A stretch of DNA of 64,000 nt. Origin: Liolophura sinensis. Taxonomy: Eukaryota; Mollusca; Polyplacophora; Chitonida; Chitonidae. The stretch's first letter is position 1. The number at the start of each line of letters is the position of its first letter. The position numbers were made by a program, and so were the translations under genes. Below are positions 11,439-23,380 of this stretch, piece by piece. The DNA lies in NCBI RefSeq assembly GCF_032854445.1, contig NW_027017954.1, forward strand, positions 186,001-250,000. Direction: 5' to 3'. The notes beneath the pieces are model-generated. The model made no database searches. It saw only the letters and a list, made by a program, of their open reading frames with translations, and was not told where the DNA came from.

Positions 11439-12587
11439 GTAAAATGGCTTTAACATAAATAATAGACTTATGCTGACTAAGAGTAGAAAGATAAATGTGG
11501 TAATACACGAAAGCGATGACCAATCTGGGAAACTGTCAGATTGAGTTATATTCTATCTTGTAAGAGAGAAGAAATTCCGTTCATCACCAATACCTAATTG
11601 GCGAATTTTTATCTCAAAACTTGTACAGCATGTTTATTTGTAAAAAAATCACTTCGAATTTTATACATTTCATTGGGGTTTAACCAAGAGTGCTGAAGAG
11701 TATTTTGTTGTATGACTACTGTCAGCTTTATTGGTGCAGAGGTGATTGGATTGCCTGGAGTCAGCCACCCACCTTTGCTACGTACCAGACAATCTATACA
11801 CTTAAATCCGACTTGGAAATAGCGACAGCTGGATTCAAGCAGAAATCCTCACTGACCAACAGCCAATCACTTCTCAGTTTGCCTTCAAGTTAAATCCAGT
11901 ATAATACCCACTTTCGCCAATTTTTATATGAAATTAAATTATACCTATTGTGTGTAAATGTAAACTGTCATATCTACGGCTCAAATGTCGGGTATTTCTT
12001 CTGGTATATAAATTTGCTGAACGCGGTGGGCACCTAACTCATACACTGGCAGTCAGGTTTTGTATAGGCTGTTACCGCCACCCAGCAGGCAAGCCAAAAA
12101 AGCACATTGATGAAGTCTATCAGCGCGAATGGGTTTGGATACATTTTACTGTCTTCCATTTAACAACTTCAGCAGTGTATAATATCTGTGTCCCTATCGT
12201 GTCAGTTTGTGTTCAATAAGCCCTTGTGAAAAGTATGAGCGATTTCCGCTATTGTACAATTCAAATATGTACGAACGCCATTTGGGCCACACTCTATTTA
12301 TTTCCATTTGTTTCATACACGTTAACGGTTGGCCACACAGCACTGTGTGTATATATATGACAGCACTGATCTTCGTACACTGAGACACACTGTACTCAAA
12401 TTCTTGAAAATTTTACCAGTAAAAGTTTTCCTGAGGGGAGTGAGGGAGCAAAACCACTCGATCAAACGCCAGTGACTCATTTCTTCTTTTACCCCATGCA
12501 TTCTGTTGAAAGTGGGAATTGATAATTGATGACAAAACAATTGAATTTTTAAGTTGGCTTCATGTCTCAATGTATATGTAAACCGCA

Positions 12588-12703
12588 GACCTGTGGATGG
12601 TCGTGGGTTTTCCCTGGGCTCTGCCCGGTTACCTCCACTGTAACGCTTGGCCGCCATCGTATAAGTAAAATATTCTGTAATACACCGATCAGATGAATAA
12701 ATC
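12588..12703 (+). repeat. SINE-A 3' fragment
   Basis: GATGGTCGTGGGTTTTCCCT, GGGCTCTGCCCGG and TCGTATAAGTAAAATATTC identify it. Confidence 0.8.
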
Positions 12704-13540
12704 AACGTATCCTTGCGAAGTACAGTATTTTGACGACAGGAAGTTAAAAACCTGATATTTAAAATGTAACGTAAGCCTCCCAGGAAGGGTTTGCTTGTTC
12801 ATGTAAAGCAATGTCCACAAGTATCACATGAAGGTTGAAATCGAATAACAAAGCGAGCTATTCAAAGTAAACGTTAACAGGAATTGTCGACAACACTTGT
12901 GGGTGAGAAGTATCCCATGGTTTTATTTGAGAAATCTCCACGGGATTTGTTTGTTATCTTCACTTGTTTTGTTTTTTGTTTTTTGATTTTTTGAGGGGGG
13001 GGGGGGGTTCCAAGTAAATGTCACTTGTTTTATTTGTCCTGATTTGGCATCCTTTGAAGCTGATCTCTTGACAAAGTTGAGTAATACACATTGTAACAGA
13101 TAGACATCCCACAGACATATACTTCCTAAATCCCCCCCTAATTCTGCTTAAGCCATGGCGCTAGAGGTTGTATAAATTGCTACTATTTATGCATTTACAT
13201 AGACTGTCTGAAAAAAAGCCCCAACCAGGGTAAATTTACAAGACGGGGTAAATTTCATTAGTCAGGTCAGACCACGTGTGAAATTTGCCAACTATCACAC
13301 TGTCCCTGCTTTGGTTTTACTCTCCATTCTGTACGTCTTCATTATGAAATTATTTTATATTCTAACACGTTAAATGTATCAACAAAAGTGAAGTAGCATG
13401 TTGAAATCCAGTTACTTTGTTACAGGACAGTAATTTCCTACAAGCGCTCCTTGGTTTCCTTCTTTCCAACGTCAATAACTCATTGTCATTCTGTCCCGTC
13501 TTGGGTAAAACAGCTACATGTCATTCTATTACTTTCGCAG

Positions 13541-13690
13541 AATGTGTTGACGGTCGATGGGAAGAACATTGTCAAAGGGAGTGTGGCCATTGTTGGGCCG
13601 ACAAATGTGATAAAGTTATTGGAGAATGTCCTCTAACTGACGGAAAGCCAAGATGCGATGCTGGCTTCATGCGGGAGAATTGTTTGACAG
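13541..13690 (+). CDS. Gene 1 exon: EGF-like module 3
   Basis: This 150-nt phase 1-1 exon (49 codons) has a TTTCGCAG acceptor and a GACAG|GTAAGT donor. It starts ECVDGRWEEHCQREC and ends CDAGFMRENC, with eight or more cysteines. A broken duplicate of this exon is at 51,512. The last ~50 nt plus the donor are copied again and again in the following 0.8 kb of intron. Confidence 0.8.
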
Positions 13691-14520
13691 GTAAGTGTGT
13701 AGAATTCAGTATGACAGAAAGGAAATCCAAGTTGTGATGCTGGCTACATATGTAGCATGTACAGGGCACGTAAGTTTGTAGGATTTAGTACAGTAGAGAC
13801 GAAACACAAGAAGCTACATGGATAGGCAGGTATGTAAGATTCAGTATTATGGAGAGGAAAGTCAGTCTGTCATACTGGCTACATGTGTAACGGACGCAGG
13901 ACAGTTAAGTGGGTAGGATTTAGTACAGCAGAGACAAAACACAAGAAGCTACATGGGTAACATGTAAGGGATAGGCAGGTATGTAAGATTCAGTACAAGA
14001 GAGAGGAAAGCCAAGATGTGACGCTGGCTACATGTGTAACATGTACAGAACATGTAAGTGTGTAGGATTTAGTACAACAGAGATGAAACACAAGAAGTCA
14101 CATGTATAGGCAGGTATGTAAGATTCAGTACAACAGAGAGGAAAACCAAGATGTGATGGCGTCTACATGTGTAGCATGTACAGAACATGTAAGTGTGTAG
14201 GGTTTAGTACAACAGAGATGAAATACAAGAAGTCACATGAATAGGCAGGTATGTAAGATTCAGTACAACAAAGAGGAAAGCCAAGATGTGATGCTGGCTA
14301 TATGTGTAGCATGTATAGGGCACGTAAGTGTGATGATTTACTATAGTAGAGACGAAACAGAAGAAGCTACATGGGTAACATGTAATGGATAGGCAGGTAT
14401 ATAAGATTCGGTACAACAGAGAGGAAAGCCAATATGTGATACTGGATACATGTGTAACAGGTGCAGCACATTTAAGTCTGTAGGATTCAGTACAATGTGA
14501 AGGGATACATTATCATGAAA
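13691..14520 (+). repeat. Minisatellite 1, units derived from exon 13,541-13,690 plus its donor
   Basis: About 12 diverged units of roughly 65-75 bp are present, in two alternating subtypes. Each resembles the preceding exon end (AAAGCCAAGATGTGATGCTGG) followed by a donor-like GTAAGTGTGTAGGATT or GTATGTAAGATTCAGT. The first unit is the genuine exon-intron boundary. Confidence 0.85.
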
Positions 14521-15149
14521 TACCTCCAAATGTGTTAACTAATGTAAAAGGCAGCACCTGACTTATGTTTAAATCAAAGGAAAGACTATCACTGAGAGTG
14601 TCTCAGACCGGTATTCAATGTGTGTGTAGTTTCCATTATGTAGGACTCCGTACAATGTAAAGGGATACATTATCCTGAAATACATGACCTCCAAATTAAA
14701 GTGAAAGACAGCACCTCACTAATGTTTCCACTGAAAGCTATCATGGAATGTGTAACCGGCATTAAATATTTTTTTAGCTTTGTTTTTCAGTCTTGTAAAA
14801 GTTTATTGAAACTTCGTCTTGATATAGCTTTAGAAGGTATTTTCCGTATAATAGTATAAGCAGTAGCCTATGACAGATAAAAGTTGTGGACTTCGGCAAT
14901 GGAGGCCCAAGTTATAAATATAGTTTTCTCAGAAATTGGACATACTGGAAGAATACTTCTTCCACTGCTTGAACTGTTGATATAGTAGACCTACTATAAC
15001 ATTTACAAGGGAACTCCAGAGACCCTCTATAAATGGCCAGCTGTAAACGCACGGCCGGGGTATTCCTGGTTCAGGACATAGCCTCCTTAGGGGTTGTTCT
15101 TGTGATTTTGATCCCAACTATATGTTTAGACATTTACAATAGGATTATT

Positions 15150-15345
15150 GTACAGCTAGAATTATGTTCAAAAACAAACGGAAACATGTTCTGAAAGAAA
15201 ATAGAAATAAGTGTAAGCACCACTGACGTTGATCTAGGCATTCAACTGTACAGCTAGAATTATGTTCAAAAACAAACGGAAACATGTTCTGAAAGAAAAT
15301 AGAAATAAGTGTAAGCACCACTGACGTTGATCTAGGCATTCAACT
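15150..15345 (+). repeat. Perfect 98-bp tandem duplication
   Basis: The segment starting GTACAGCTAGAATTATG at 15,150 is repeated from 15,248. I saw no difference between the two copies, so the duplication is recent. No gene is seen in it. Confidence 0.9.
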
Positions 15346-16164
15346 CTAGCGGTGGCTTCAAGAAAGAAAGCTGTGCTGACCCAGTTATCGTGGATGTCAG
15401 AGAAAGCACCCCGGCTAAAATATGGCGTTTCAATAATTTTGCTGTATTTTATAATAAAAAACAGAAAAAAAACATCCTTTGTATGCTACAGACGGAGCAA
15501 AAAAAATGTATCTGGGGATATGAATGAGGTTTTGGCCGAGACGGTATGCTACTTTCTGACATAATTTGTGATACCGCCGTTGAATATTACACGGCTTGAA
15601 AATCATCTATTTTACATCTGTGGTAGTCCACAAATGATACAGACCTGTCCCACAACACTTTGTGAAATGGCCCTTCACCTAGACTGTTGTACACAATCTC
15701 AAAATAATGTCTTATGCAGTACTTCTGTGTTATCATCTGTCGCTTTATGGAGTGAATGCAACGTGTGTGACTGGATAAAATTCTAAAGATGGTTGACTCG
15801 TCTCACTCCAGCAATTTTGTGCAGTAATGTCATTTTGTTTTACATATTATTCCGTAAAATCTCATTAGAACAATAAAGTATGATCCTTTTTAGACCGCTT
15901 GAGAATCCTGCTTCGATTGAAATATGTTTGGCAAGGTGCTGTCCTGTCCTTTAATTGAAAGGATTTTAAGATTTAAGCTTTAATATGTCTCAAGGGGGAT
16001 ACTGACCAAATGGTGAAGTCCAAATGTTTGCTGTTTTATATATATAAAAGAACAACATATAAATGTCACTTTTTGTTTGTTAAGATATCGCCTTTTCTTT
16101 GACACAGAAAGCTATAGCCACCGAATTATGATGTTATTTCTTTTTTCCTTCTGTTTGCATCAAG

Positions 16165-16308
16165 CCTGTGAGGCAGGTACTTACGGCCCAGACTGTAACG
16201 AGACCTGTGGATCGTGTGCATCTGGACCGGTCAGCTGTAACACTACTTCCGGCCACTGTAAGGGTGAACCCAGATGCATGCCGGGATATTCTGGTCTGAA
16301 ATGTAAAA
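16165..16308 (+). CDS. Gene 1 exon: EGF-like module 4
   Basis: This 144-nt phase 1-1 exon (47 codons) has a GCATCAAG acceptor and an AAAA|GTAAGT donor. It reads ACEAGTYGPDCNETCGSC and ends CMPGYSGLKC, an eight-cysteine MEGF-type repeat. It is nearly identical to the exons at 17,606 and 18,846 and to a decayed copy at 52,256, so it belongs to a recent exon-duplication series. Confidence 0.85.
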
Positions 16309-16404
16309 GTAAGTCGGGAATAATGTTTTACATGCTTCTCCCTTATATATCACCAGATTTATTTATCATTTATATGTATTCATTTTTACAAATTATTTAA
16401 GGAA

Positions 16405-16650
16405 ATGCCGATCATGTTTTTTGGAAATGGATCACAGCTTCATTGTTTACGTGGGGTAAGTATGGATTGTGCGTTATATGACGCGTGGAGTGATGTACAA
16501 GTAGTTCCTGTTGAGTCTTTTTATACCAACACCTCTGTGAGAGTGACTGCCCATATGTACACAGGGAATATCATTGTATCTCGTCACTGTTACGATCGTC
16601 ACTTTTGCGTATTTGTGTATCCAGTGGCCGGTTGTTTAACAGTGTACTAA
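16405..16650 (+). other. Unclassified repeated open frame, copy 1
   Basis: An 81-codon frame follows the EGF exon within its intron. It contains SMDCALYDAWSDVQVV, FYTNTSVRVTAHMYTGN and YPVAGC. Related stretches follow the EGF exons at 17,606 (copy 2, with stops), 18,846 (copy 3, degenerate) and 52,256 (copy 4, open). I do not recognise it. It could be a relic exon or part of an old mobile element carried with the duplicated block. No splice sites clearly define it. Confidence 0.35.
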
Positions 16651-17290
16651 AAGATAAACCAGGCATAAATATTAATACTGATCTTGGCCTGATACAAAAC
16701 TAAATGCACTGTGGCCCTGACTAAAGTCAATACCGGGCTTAACTGCTATTATATACTTTTAAACAACTGAGCCCAGAACTTTTGGAACTTTTGTCTGGTC
16801 ACGGTCTTACCAACATGTGTCCTAGACTTACGCATTTTTTGTAATATTGCACTGAATCAAAGCTAGTTAAGTCCACACAAAACAGAGGCAGAATCTTTAA
16901 CACCGTTTTTGTGATACGTCTACTGTATGTTAGAGCAATTATGTCGTAGTGTACATTACAGCTATTACCTTTGCCAAAGGATTGATTTCACTGATCAGTG
17001 TTTTAACAACGTGCTCAAGAATTTTCTCACGTAAATAGGCGAAGGAAACCGGAGTAACCCAGACCTTTGACAGAAAATTTGCAAATCGGACATAAAAAGC
17101 CGCTGAGTAAACAGCCTGAGCGGACATTGAACACGCAACCTCAATGGCCAAGAGCCAAGTACTTACAGGGAGCCCCAGCTTTTCCCATCTCAGCTAGCGA
17201 GGCCCCTCACACTGCCAAAGGAGGTTACACGCGCTTGCCTGTGCCCAAACCGGGCATGTTTGTTATGTTTTATATCTGTTATAAATGTCA

Positions 17291-17457
17291 GCTTCCTCTC
17301 CGGCCGAACGTGGGAAGATCTGTCATCAGTCTGCAGATGATCGTGGGTTTCCCCCAGGCTCTGCCCGGTTTCTTCCCACCATAATGTTGGCCGCCGTCGT
17401 ATAAATGAAATATTCTTGAGTACGGCGTAAAACACCAATCAAATAAATAAATACATA
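17291..17457 (+). repeat. SINE-A, 5'-truncated, duplicated with its intron
   Basis: CTTCCTCTCCGGCCGAACGT to the AAATAAATAAATACATAAAT tail. The same insertion, with the same flanks (AATGTCAGGTACATCCAG), is at 18,543, so both derive from one event before the exon duplication. Confidence 0.9.
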
Positions 17458-17605
17458 AATATAAATGTCAGGTACATCCAGTACAACAACTTTCACTTCC
17501 TACTTAAGTGTACAGCTGTGTATCTTAATCTTAATCTTAATACATTACAACATCACTGAGAAGACTTGTAAATCGAGCTTTATTTTCTGTTTTTCTTGAA
17601 TTAAG

Positions 17606-17752
17606 CCTGTGAAGCGGGTAAATATGGCTACGCCTGTAACGAGACCTGTGGATCGTGTGCAAGTGGATCAGACAGCTGTAACATGAAATCCGGGCACTGT
17701 CAGAGTGAACCCAGATGCATGCCGGGATATTCTGGTCTGAAATGTAAAACAG
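17606..17752 (+). CDS. Gene 1 exon: EGF-like module 5
   Basis: This 147-nt phase 1-1 exon (48 codons) has an AATTAAG acceptor and an AACAG|GTAAG donor. It reads CEAGKYGYACNETCGSC and ends CMPGYSGLKCKT. It is a close sister of the next EGF exon, and the intervening intron sequence, including a SINE, is duplicated with it. Confidence 0.85.
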
Positions 17753-17844
17753 GTAAGACGGGAATATCTTGTGCTTTACATATTTCTCTCTTACATGTCC
17801 CCAGATTTAGTTATCATTATATGTATTAATTTTTACAAATTATT

Positions 17845-18110
17845 TAAGGAAATGGTGATAATGTTTTTTTGGAAATGGATCACCGCTTCATTGTTTACGT
17901 CGGGTAATTATAGATTGTGCGTTATATGGCAGGTGGAGTGATGTACAAGTAGTTCCGGTTAAGTCTTTTTATACCAACACCTCTGTGAGAGTGACTGGCC
18001 ATATGTAAGCAGGGAATATCAGTGTATCTCATTACTGTCGCGATCATACACACATTTGCGTACTTGTGTATCCAGTGGCCGGTTGTTTAAAAGTGCAGCA
18101 AAAGTTAAAT
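17845..18110 (+). pseudogene. Unclassified repeated open frame, copy 2 (disrupted)
   Basis: The stretch is nearly the same DNA as copy 1 at 16,405, but in-frame stops and small changes interrupt it (for example TAG near the start and TAAGC where copy 1 has TACAC). It is therefore not coding here. Confidence 0.4.
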
Positions 18111-18542
18111 CAGGTTTAAATGTTAATACTGATCTTGGCCTATTACAAAACTAAATGCACTGTAGCCCTGACTAAAGTTAATACAGGACTTAACTGCTAT
18201 TATTTACTTTTGAACAATTGAGCCCAGAACTTTTAGAACTTCTGTCTGGTCCCGGTCTTACTAACATGTGTCCTAGACTTACGCGTTTTTGTAATATTGC
18301 ACTGAATTAAAGCTAGTTAAGTCCAAACAAAACAGAGGCAGAATCTTTTACACATTCTTGTGATGCGTCTACTATATGTTAGAGCATTATGTCGTAGTGT
18401 ACATTACAGCTATTACCTTTGCCCAATTAATTTTCTCAACTCACCCAGGTCTTTGACAGAAAATTTGCAAACCGCTGTGTAAACAGCCTGAGCGGACATT
18501 GAACACGCAACTTAAATGGCCAAGAGCTTAGTACTCACTGGG

Positions 18543-18716
18543 CATCCTCTCCGGCCGTACGTGGGAAGATTTGTCATCATCCTGCGTATGGTCGTGGGTT
18601 TCTCCCGGGCTCTGCCCGATTTCTCCCACCATAATGTTGTCCGCCGTCGTATAAATGAAATACTCTTAAGTACGGCGTAAAACACCAATCAAATAAATAA
18701 ATACATAAATATAAAT
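18543..18716 (+). repeat. SINE-A, paralogous copy of the 17,291 insertion
   Basis: It has the same truncation point and 3' flank as the copy at 17,291, shifted by about 1.25 kb. It moved by segmental duplication, not by retroposition. Confidence 0.9.
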
Positions 18717-18845
18717 GTCAGGTACATCCAGTACAACAACTTTCACTTCCTGCTTGAGTGTATAGCTTGTGTATCTTGATACATTACAACACCACTGAAA
18801 TAACTTGTAAATCGAGCAATATTTTCTCGTTTTACTTCAATTAAG

Positions 18846-18992
18846 CCTGTGAAGCGGGTAAATATGGCCACGACTGTAACGAGACCTGTGGATCGTGTGC
18901 AAGTGGATCAGACAGCTGTAACACGACATCCGGGCACTGTCAGGGTGAACCCAGATGCAAGCCGGGATATTCTGGTCTGAAATGTAAAACAG
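18846..18992 (+). CDS. Gene 1 exon: EGF-like module 6
   Basis: This 147-nt phase 1-1 exon has an AATTAAG acceptor and an AACAG|GTGAGA donor. It begins CEAGKYGHDCNETCGSC and ends CKPGYSGLKCKT. It lies 1,240 bp after the exon at 17,606 and is close to identical, so it is the product of a tandem duplication of about 1.24 kb. Confidence 0.85.
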
Positions 18993-19129
18993 GTGAGACG
19001 GGAATATCTTGTTTTTTACACGTTTGTCCCTTACGTGTCCCTAGATTTACTGATCATTTATATCTATTATTTTGTACACATGTATATTCTTTTGGGAATT
19101 TGTGTTAGAGGTTTTTGGTGTAAATGATC

Positions 19130-19345
19130 TCGTGATATCTGCTCGGGATAATACTTTATGGTTTACGAGTGGTATGCGTATGTCGGACTTGACGCTTAGA
19201 TTGTTGACACGTGTATGGCACGTGGGATAATACAAAAGTGGTCCCAATTGACGATTGTTTTTATACCAACATGTCTATGGTAGGCCATATGTGCGCTGGA
19301 AATATCAACGTATCTCATTACTTCTACGATAATGTACTAAAGCCG
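19130..19345 (+). pseudogene. Unclassified repeated open frame, copy 3 (degenerate)
   Basis: Only patches match copies 1 and 2, such as TTTTTATACCAACATGTC and AATATCAACGTATCTCATTAC. No frame is maintained. Confidence 0.35.
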
Positions 19346-19977
19346 ACTCAAAACCCATGCTGAACGTTACCTGACCAGGTTTATCATACCTAACAGCTAA
19401 AACGCATTCTTTGCTTACGTGTTAGAGTTTGTACTTTGTAAATTAGCACTTACCAATCAATAAAACGCATATTACGCTTATTAATGTACATGTTCCCTGT
19501 ACTTTCACTTCCATTACTTTTTTTTCACCCTTGTGTATGCTAGAGGGAAACCAAACGCTGTAGACTTTTTGTGTTAGAATTCTGTAGGATTAAAACAGTA
19601 TGATTTGAATATTAAAGACTACAACATACAAACAAACTTTCGATAATTCATGGGCATTTGACTTCCCCCGATATAATGTGGATTTCATGCTAGTACCCGT
19701 TATCTATACGGATCATTAAGTCATATTTTAACCCATCGTTTTTCTAATGCTGGAATCTGTGGTCATCATATATCCAAATCAATGCGTTCAAAGGATACGT
19801 CTTGATATTTACAACTGCTGTAAAATCGGATTTCAACTTGTAGAATATTCCTGAATATTTTGAGGTGATCTGATCTAGAATACTATAAAGCATTCTTATC
19901 AACTTTTTTTATTTATTTTTACTTATGTCGCAGTCTCTTCTAGTGGTCATATGTCTATCTAATATTTTCATCTTCAG

Positions 19978-20139
19978 CTTGTGATAATGGTACATATGGA
20001 TTAAATTGTTTGGAAACTTGCAGGTCCTGTGTTGAGGGCCCCCGTGCCTGTAACACGTCATCCGGGCTCTGTCCACGCAGAGAAAATCAAACTGTATGCA
20101 TGACGGGATATATCAAAGAAAAATGCGATACTTTTTTGT
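19978..20139 (+). CDS. Gene 1 exon (possibly dead): EGF-like module 7
   Basis: After a CTTCAG acceptor the phase-1 frame reads CDNGTYGLNCLETC, CNTSSGLCP and CMTGYIKEKC, an eight-cysteine EGF repeat. Where sister exons have ACAG|GTAAG, this one has ACTTTTTTG, with no phase-1 GT donor at the expected place. The frame simply runs on to a stop at 20,219. Skipping it still joins 18,992 to the transmembrane exon in phase 1. The 3' end given is approximate. Confidence 0.55.
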
Positions 20140-20247
20140 TGTATAATGTAAAACCACAATATGTTACTTGGGACAATGGTTGTGGTGCTGACGTCTGGAA
20201 ACATACGTTATCTTTGTAACATAATCTTCCTGAAGTATTTACTTGCT

Positions 20248-20466
20248 TATTTATTTGGTTGGTTTCTTTTACGCTGTAATCAAGATTATTTCACTCATAC
20301 AAGGGTGGCCAGCATTATGGTGGGGGGAAACCAGGCAGAGCTTGGAGCAAGCCCACGACTATCTGCAAGATATTAGAAGACCTTCCCACGTAGGACCGCA
20401 GGGAAAGCCAACATGAGCTGGACTTGAACTCACCACCACAGCATTGGCGTTAGGGTTTCTGGATGT
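20248..20466 (-). repeat. SINE-A copy
   Basis: It is in reverse orientation: TTATTTATTTGGTTGG, CAGCATTATGGTGGGG, GAGCTGGACTTGAACTCA. Confidence 0.85.
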
Positions 20467-20469
20467 TAC

Positions 20470-22050
20470 TGTATGTGGTCAGTTACTGAAAGAAGTTCAT
20501 CACTATAAATTCGAATGACCGTGTTATTGCCCAAATGATTCGCTTTGTACCGATTATAGCGGTTTAATAGATGTCAATCCAATTAAATTTTTGTGGCGAT
20601 CAATCAGTGTGCTAACGTCAACATAGACATTATAGTTTGGAGATATAATTCTTTATAGGAGATTTTATTGTCGCGACTTGCCAATGTGTACCCATAATCA
20701 CCAGTTTGGTGTCAAGCTATCTCCATGCACCTGTAATACCGACAGCCTTTTTCGTTTAGCTCGTTCTGTTTTGTTCTTTACACATACTGAGAAAGCCATT
20801 TCACTTTAAAGGAAAAACCGGATGAAAATAATGACGTCAAATAATGAAAAGAAAGCCATCTGAAAATTATCTCTAAAATTTACCTATTTATTTTAACTTT
20901 TGTTTTCGCGGACTTAAAGGCTGCCACTCTTAAATGCTTGACTGTGTGAACAATGCTGCCATTGGTAAGGCACTTTAGGGTCTCATAACATTTCTTCATT
21001 AATTTCACCTTGTACGGCCATACTGATAAAAAAAGAACATTACATAAGTAATTTTTTACTTGTTTGTAATAAGAAATATTCTAACATTGAAAGTTGTGTT
21101 CAGTATGGGGGGAAACTTCAGAGTACCTAAACATTGTTATTGTGACTAAAGTCTACCATCCGAATGTATTTAATTCTTCTTAAAATGTTAAAATTTAATT
21201 AAGAATTTTTGGGACAGTTTTCAACTGATTGTGATGAGCTGTGTGCCTTATTTTTATTTTAGCTTTCTTTCACTTTAAGACTCAGTTCCATAGTTATTGT
21301 TATTTGCCTTAGATGCATGGTATAGAATGTAGTTTTCAATGGAAAACACCCTGATAAGCACGACTTTCGCTGCTTTCCCTGTTGTCAATTGTTGTCTGTA
21401 AATTATAACTAAGCACGGTGTTAAAGAGTTAAAAATTTACACATTAGTTACCTGAAATATTATGAAATCTGTTTCTACCTGCGACAAGCCGCTGTTTCAG
21501 TTACTCTTGTCGAATTTGTGACATCCTATCCTGAAGATACATATTGCTGGCGGCAAAAAAAATGTGCTGTTATTTTAGATGCCATCTCCATAAACTTGAT
21601 GGCTACTGACATTTGTCTGACTGAGTGAACAATCGAATGTTCAGTTTTGTTCGGGTTTCCTTTCCACCATAAATTCTCTGAAGTCGCTATATTTAGATGA
21701 CGGACGATGACGGACTGTTTTGGCTGGGTTACCTCCCCTTGTTGTCTAAACGACGGGAGATATTCGGAGAACTTCAAATGTCAGAGACCTACCATGACTT
21801 TTCAGTTCTGTATTACAGTTCGTTGGCAGTTACGAATTCTTTATAATACATTATCGATAGTATTGTTTACATGTGCGATCCACAAGCAAAGGTTGTATCA
21901 TGGGAATCTTTGTGCTGCCTGATTTGCATGTTATCTTGCTTGACACCAGTGACGGATTTCCCCTTTTCAATTCTCTTAATTGTCATTTTTCGCAAAATAT
22001 AGGCCTAAGAGGTTTAGTAAGGAGTCAACTGCAACTCATTTTTATATTTA
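20470..22050. other. Intronic stretch without a recognised gene
   Basis: It is AT-rich intron between the last EGF exon and the transmembrane exon. I see no coding exon or defined repeat here. Confidence 0.4.
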
Positions 22051-22051
22051 G

Positions 22052-22556
22052 TTTAAAGGTACAGACCGCATGAAATCGGCGTGGACATTACTAAATAGAT
22101 CACTTAAAACTAGACATAAATATACATTTTTAATTTTTTTTTTTTTTACATTTTTGTGAAAAGAATTAAAAGCGCTCAAACAATGGATTTCTACGGTGGG
22201 CTGTATGGACCAAACTATCAGAGGTTAGGAACTCTGACGTCACAGGAAGTTTTTTCAACTCTAATAACGACACTGAATGTTAGAATAACTCTTTTTACCC
22301 ATGAGTGAAAGATTACTGAAATAATGTTCGCAAAAATTCGTTTCTTCTTCTGAACATCAGGAAAAAGCTGATGTGACGTCAGAGTTCCTAGATACCGTCA
22401 GTATGACTCATATCGACCATCAGAGCTTAAAAACATTTGAATGCCTTTCAACACTCTTAAAACATCTGAAAAAATGAAAGAAAGTACTTTTACGCATATT
22501 TTTCAGTTGTCTGTATGATGAACCTTACTTCATATTTTAGCTTTCTTTCAATTGAA
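22052..22556 (+). mobile_element. Palindromic MITE, copy 1
   Basis: The ~505-bp element starts TTTAAAGGTACAGACC and ends near TTTTAGCTTTCTTTCA. It contains internal inverted repeats around GGAACTCTGACGTCAC / GTGACGTCAGAGTTCC. A second copy in the opposite orientation is at 48,416. There is no coding capacity; it is a non-autonomous DNA transposon. Confidence 0.75.
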
Positions 22557-23088
22557 CCAACTCAAAAATTCTAATTTCGGCGGTATGTCCTTTCATCATA
22601 GACCATTGCCGTAAGGTGGGTCTTGGGTGCAACTCGACATCAAGTGTTGTCATTGCTATTGCAAATGCTACAGAACGCTGAACACTTCGCACACTGAGGA
22701 TTCATCGGTATGGCTGATTTCAAAGTTGAATAGTTTGTTCATACTCAGAACACTTGCCAAAATACTTGGCATTTTCCTATTTGCATTTAGAACCTCGGGA
22801 TCTGTTCCTACCGAGTGTTTGCTCAATCAGCAACCCATAGCCTAGAGGATCCCACCTATGCTCAAAACTCGGCTTCTGTTCTGCTCAAATCGGTCATTTT
22901 CACACCGAAAACCGGCAAAATTTGAACAGGCTCTATCGATGCTTTTCCCAGGATCCTCCAAGATGGAGGCTTTTCGCCACGCTGATGTTTACAGACAGAA
23001 ATCGTTCGCTGTGCATGACAAACGAAAAACCCAAATCGTGGAGAACAGGCCGCCTTGTACCTAAATATACTTACATACCTTTTTTTTT

Positions 23089-23186
23089 TGTTAATTGATG
23101 TTTTACGCCGTACCCACGAATATTTCACTCATACAACCGTGGCTAGTATTATATGGTGGGATGAAACCAGACATAGCGGGCGTTCT
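23089..23186 (-). repeat. SINE-A 3' fragment
   Basis: GATGTTTTACGCCGTACCC and TATTTCACTCATACAACCG are the family's reversed tail. Confidence 0.75.
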
Positions 23187-23380
23187 ATGTCTGCTGTTTA
23201 ATTTTCAGAAAAGCGATTGTCTTTTCATTTTTTACGAAAACTTAACCTTAAACACGTTGCTGGAGGCGGGGGGGGGGGGGGGGGCAGTAATGAAAGTATG
23301 TGGTGGCAGCGGAAAATGTGTTGTTATTGTTCATGCTGTTTTATTAGAAATTCTTGTTACTGTTATTGCCCTTATTGCAG

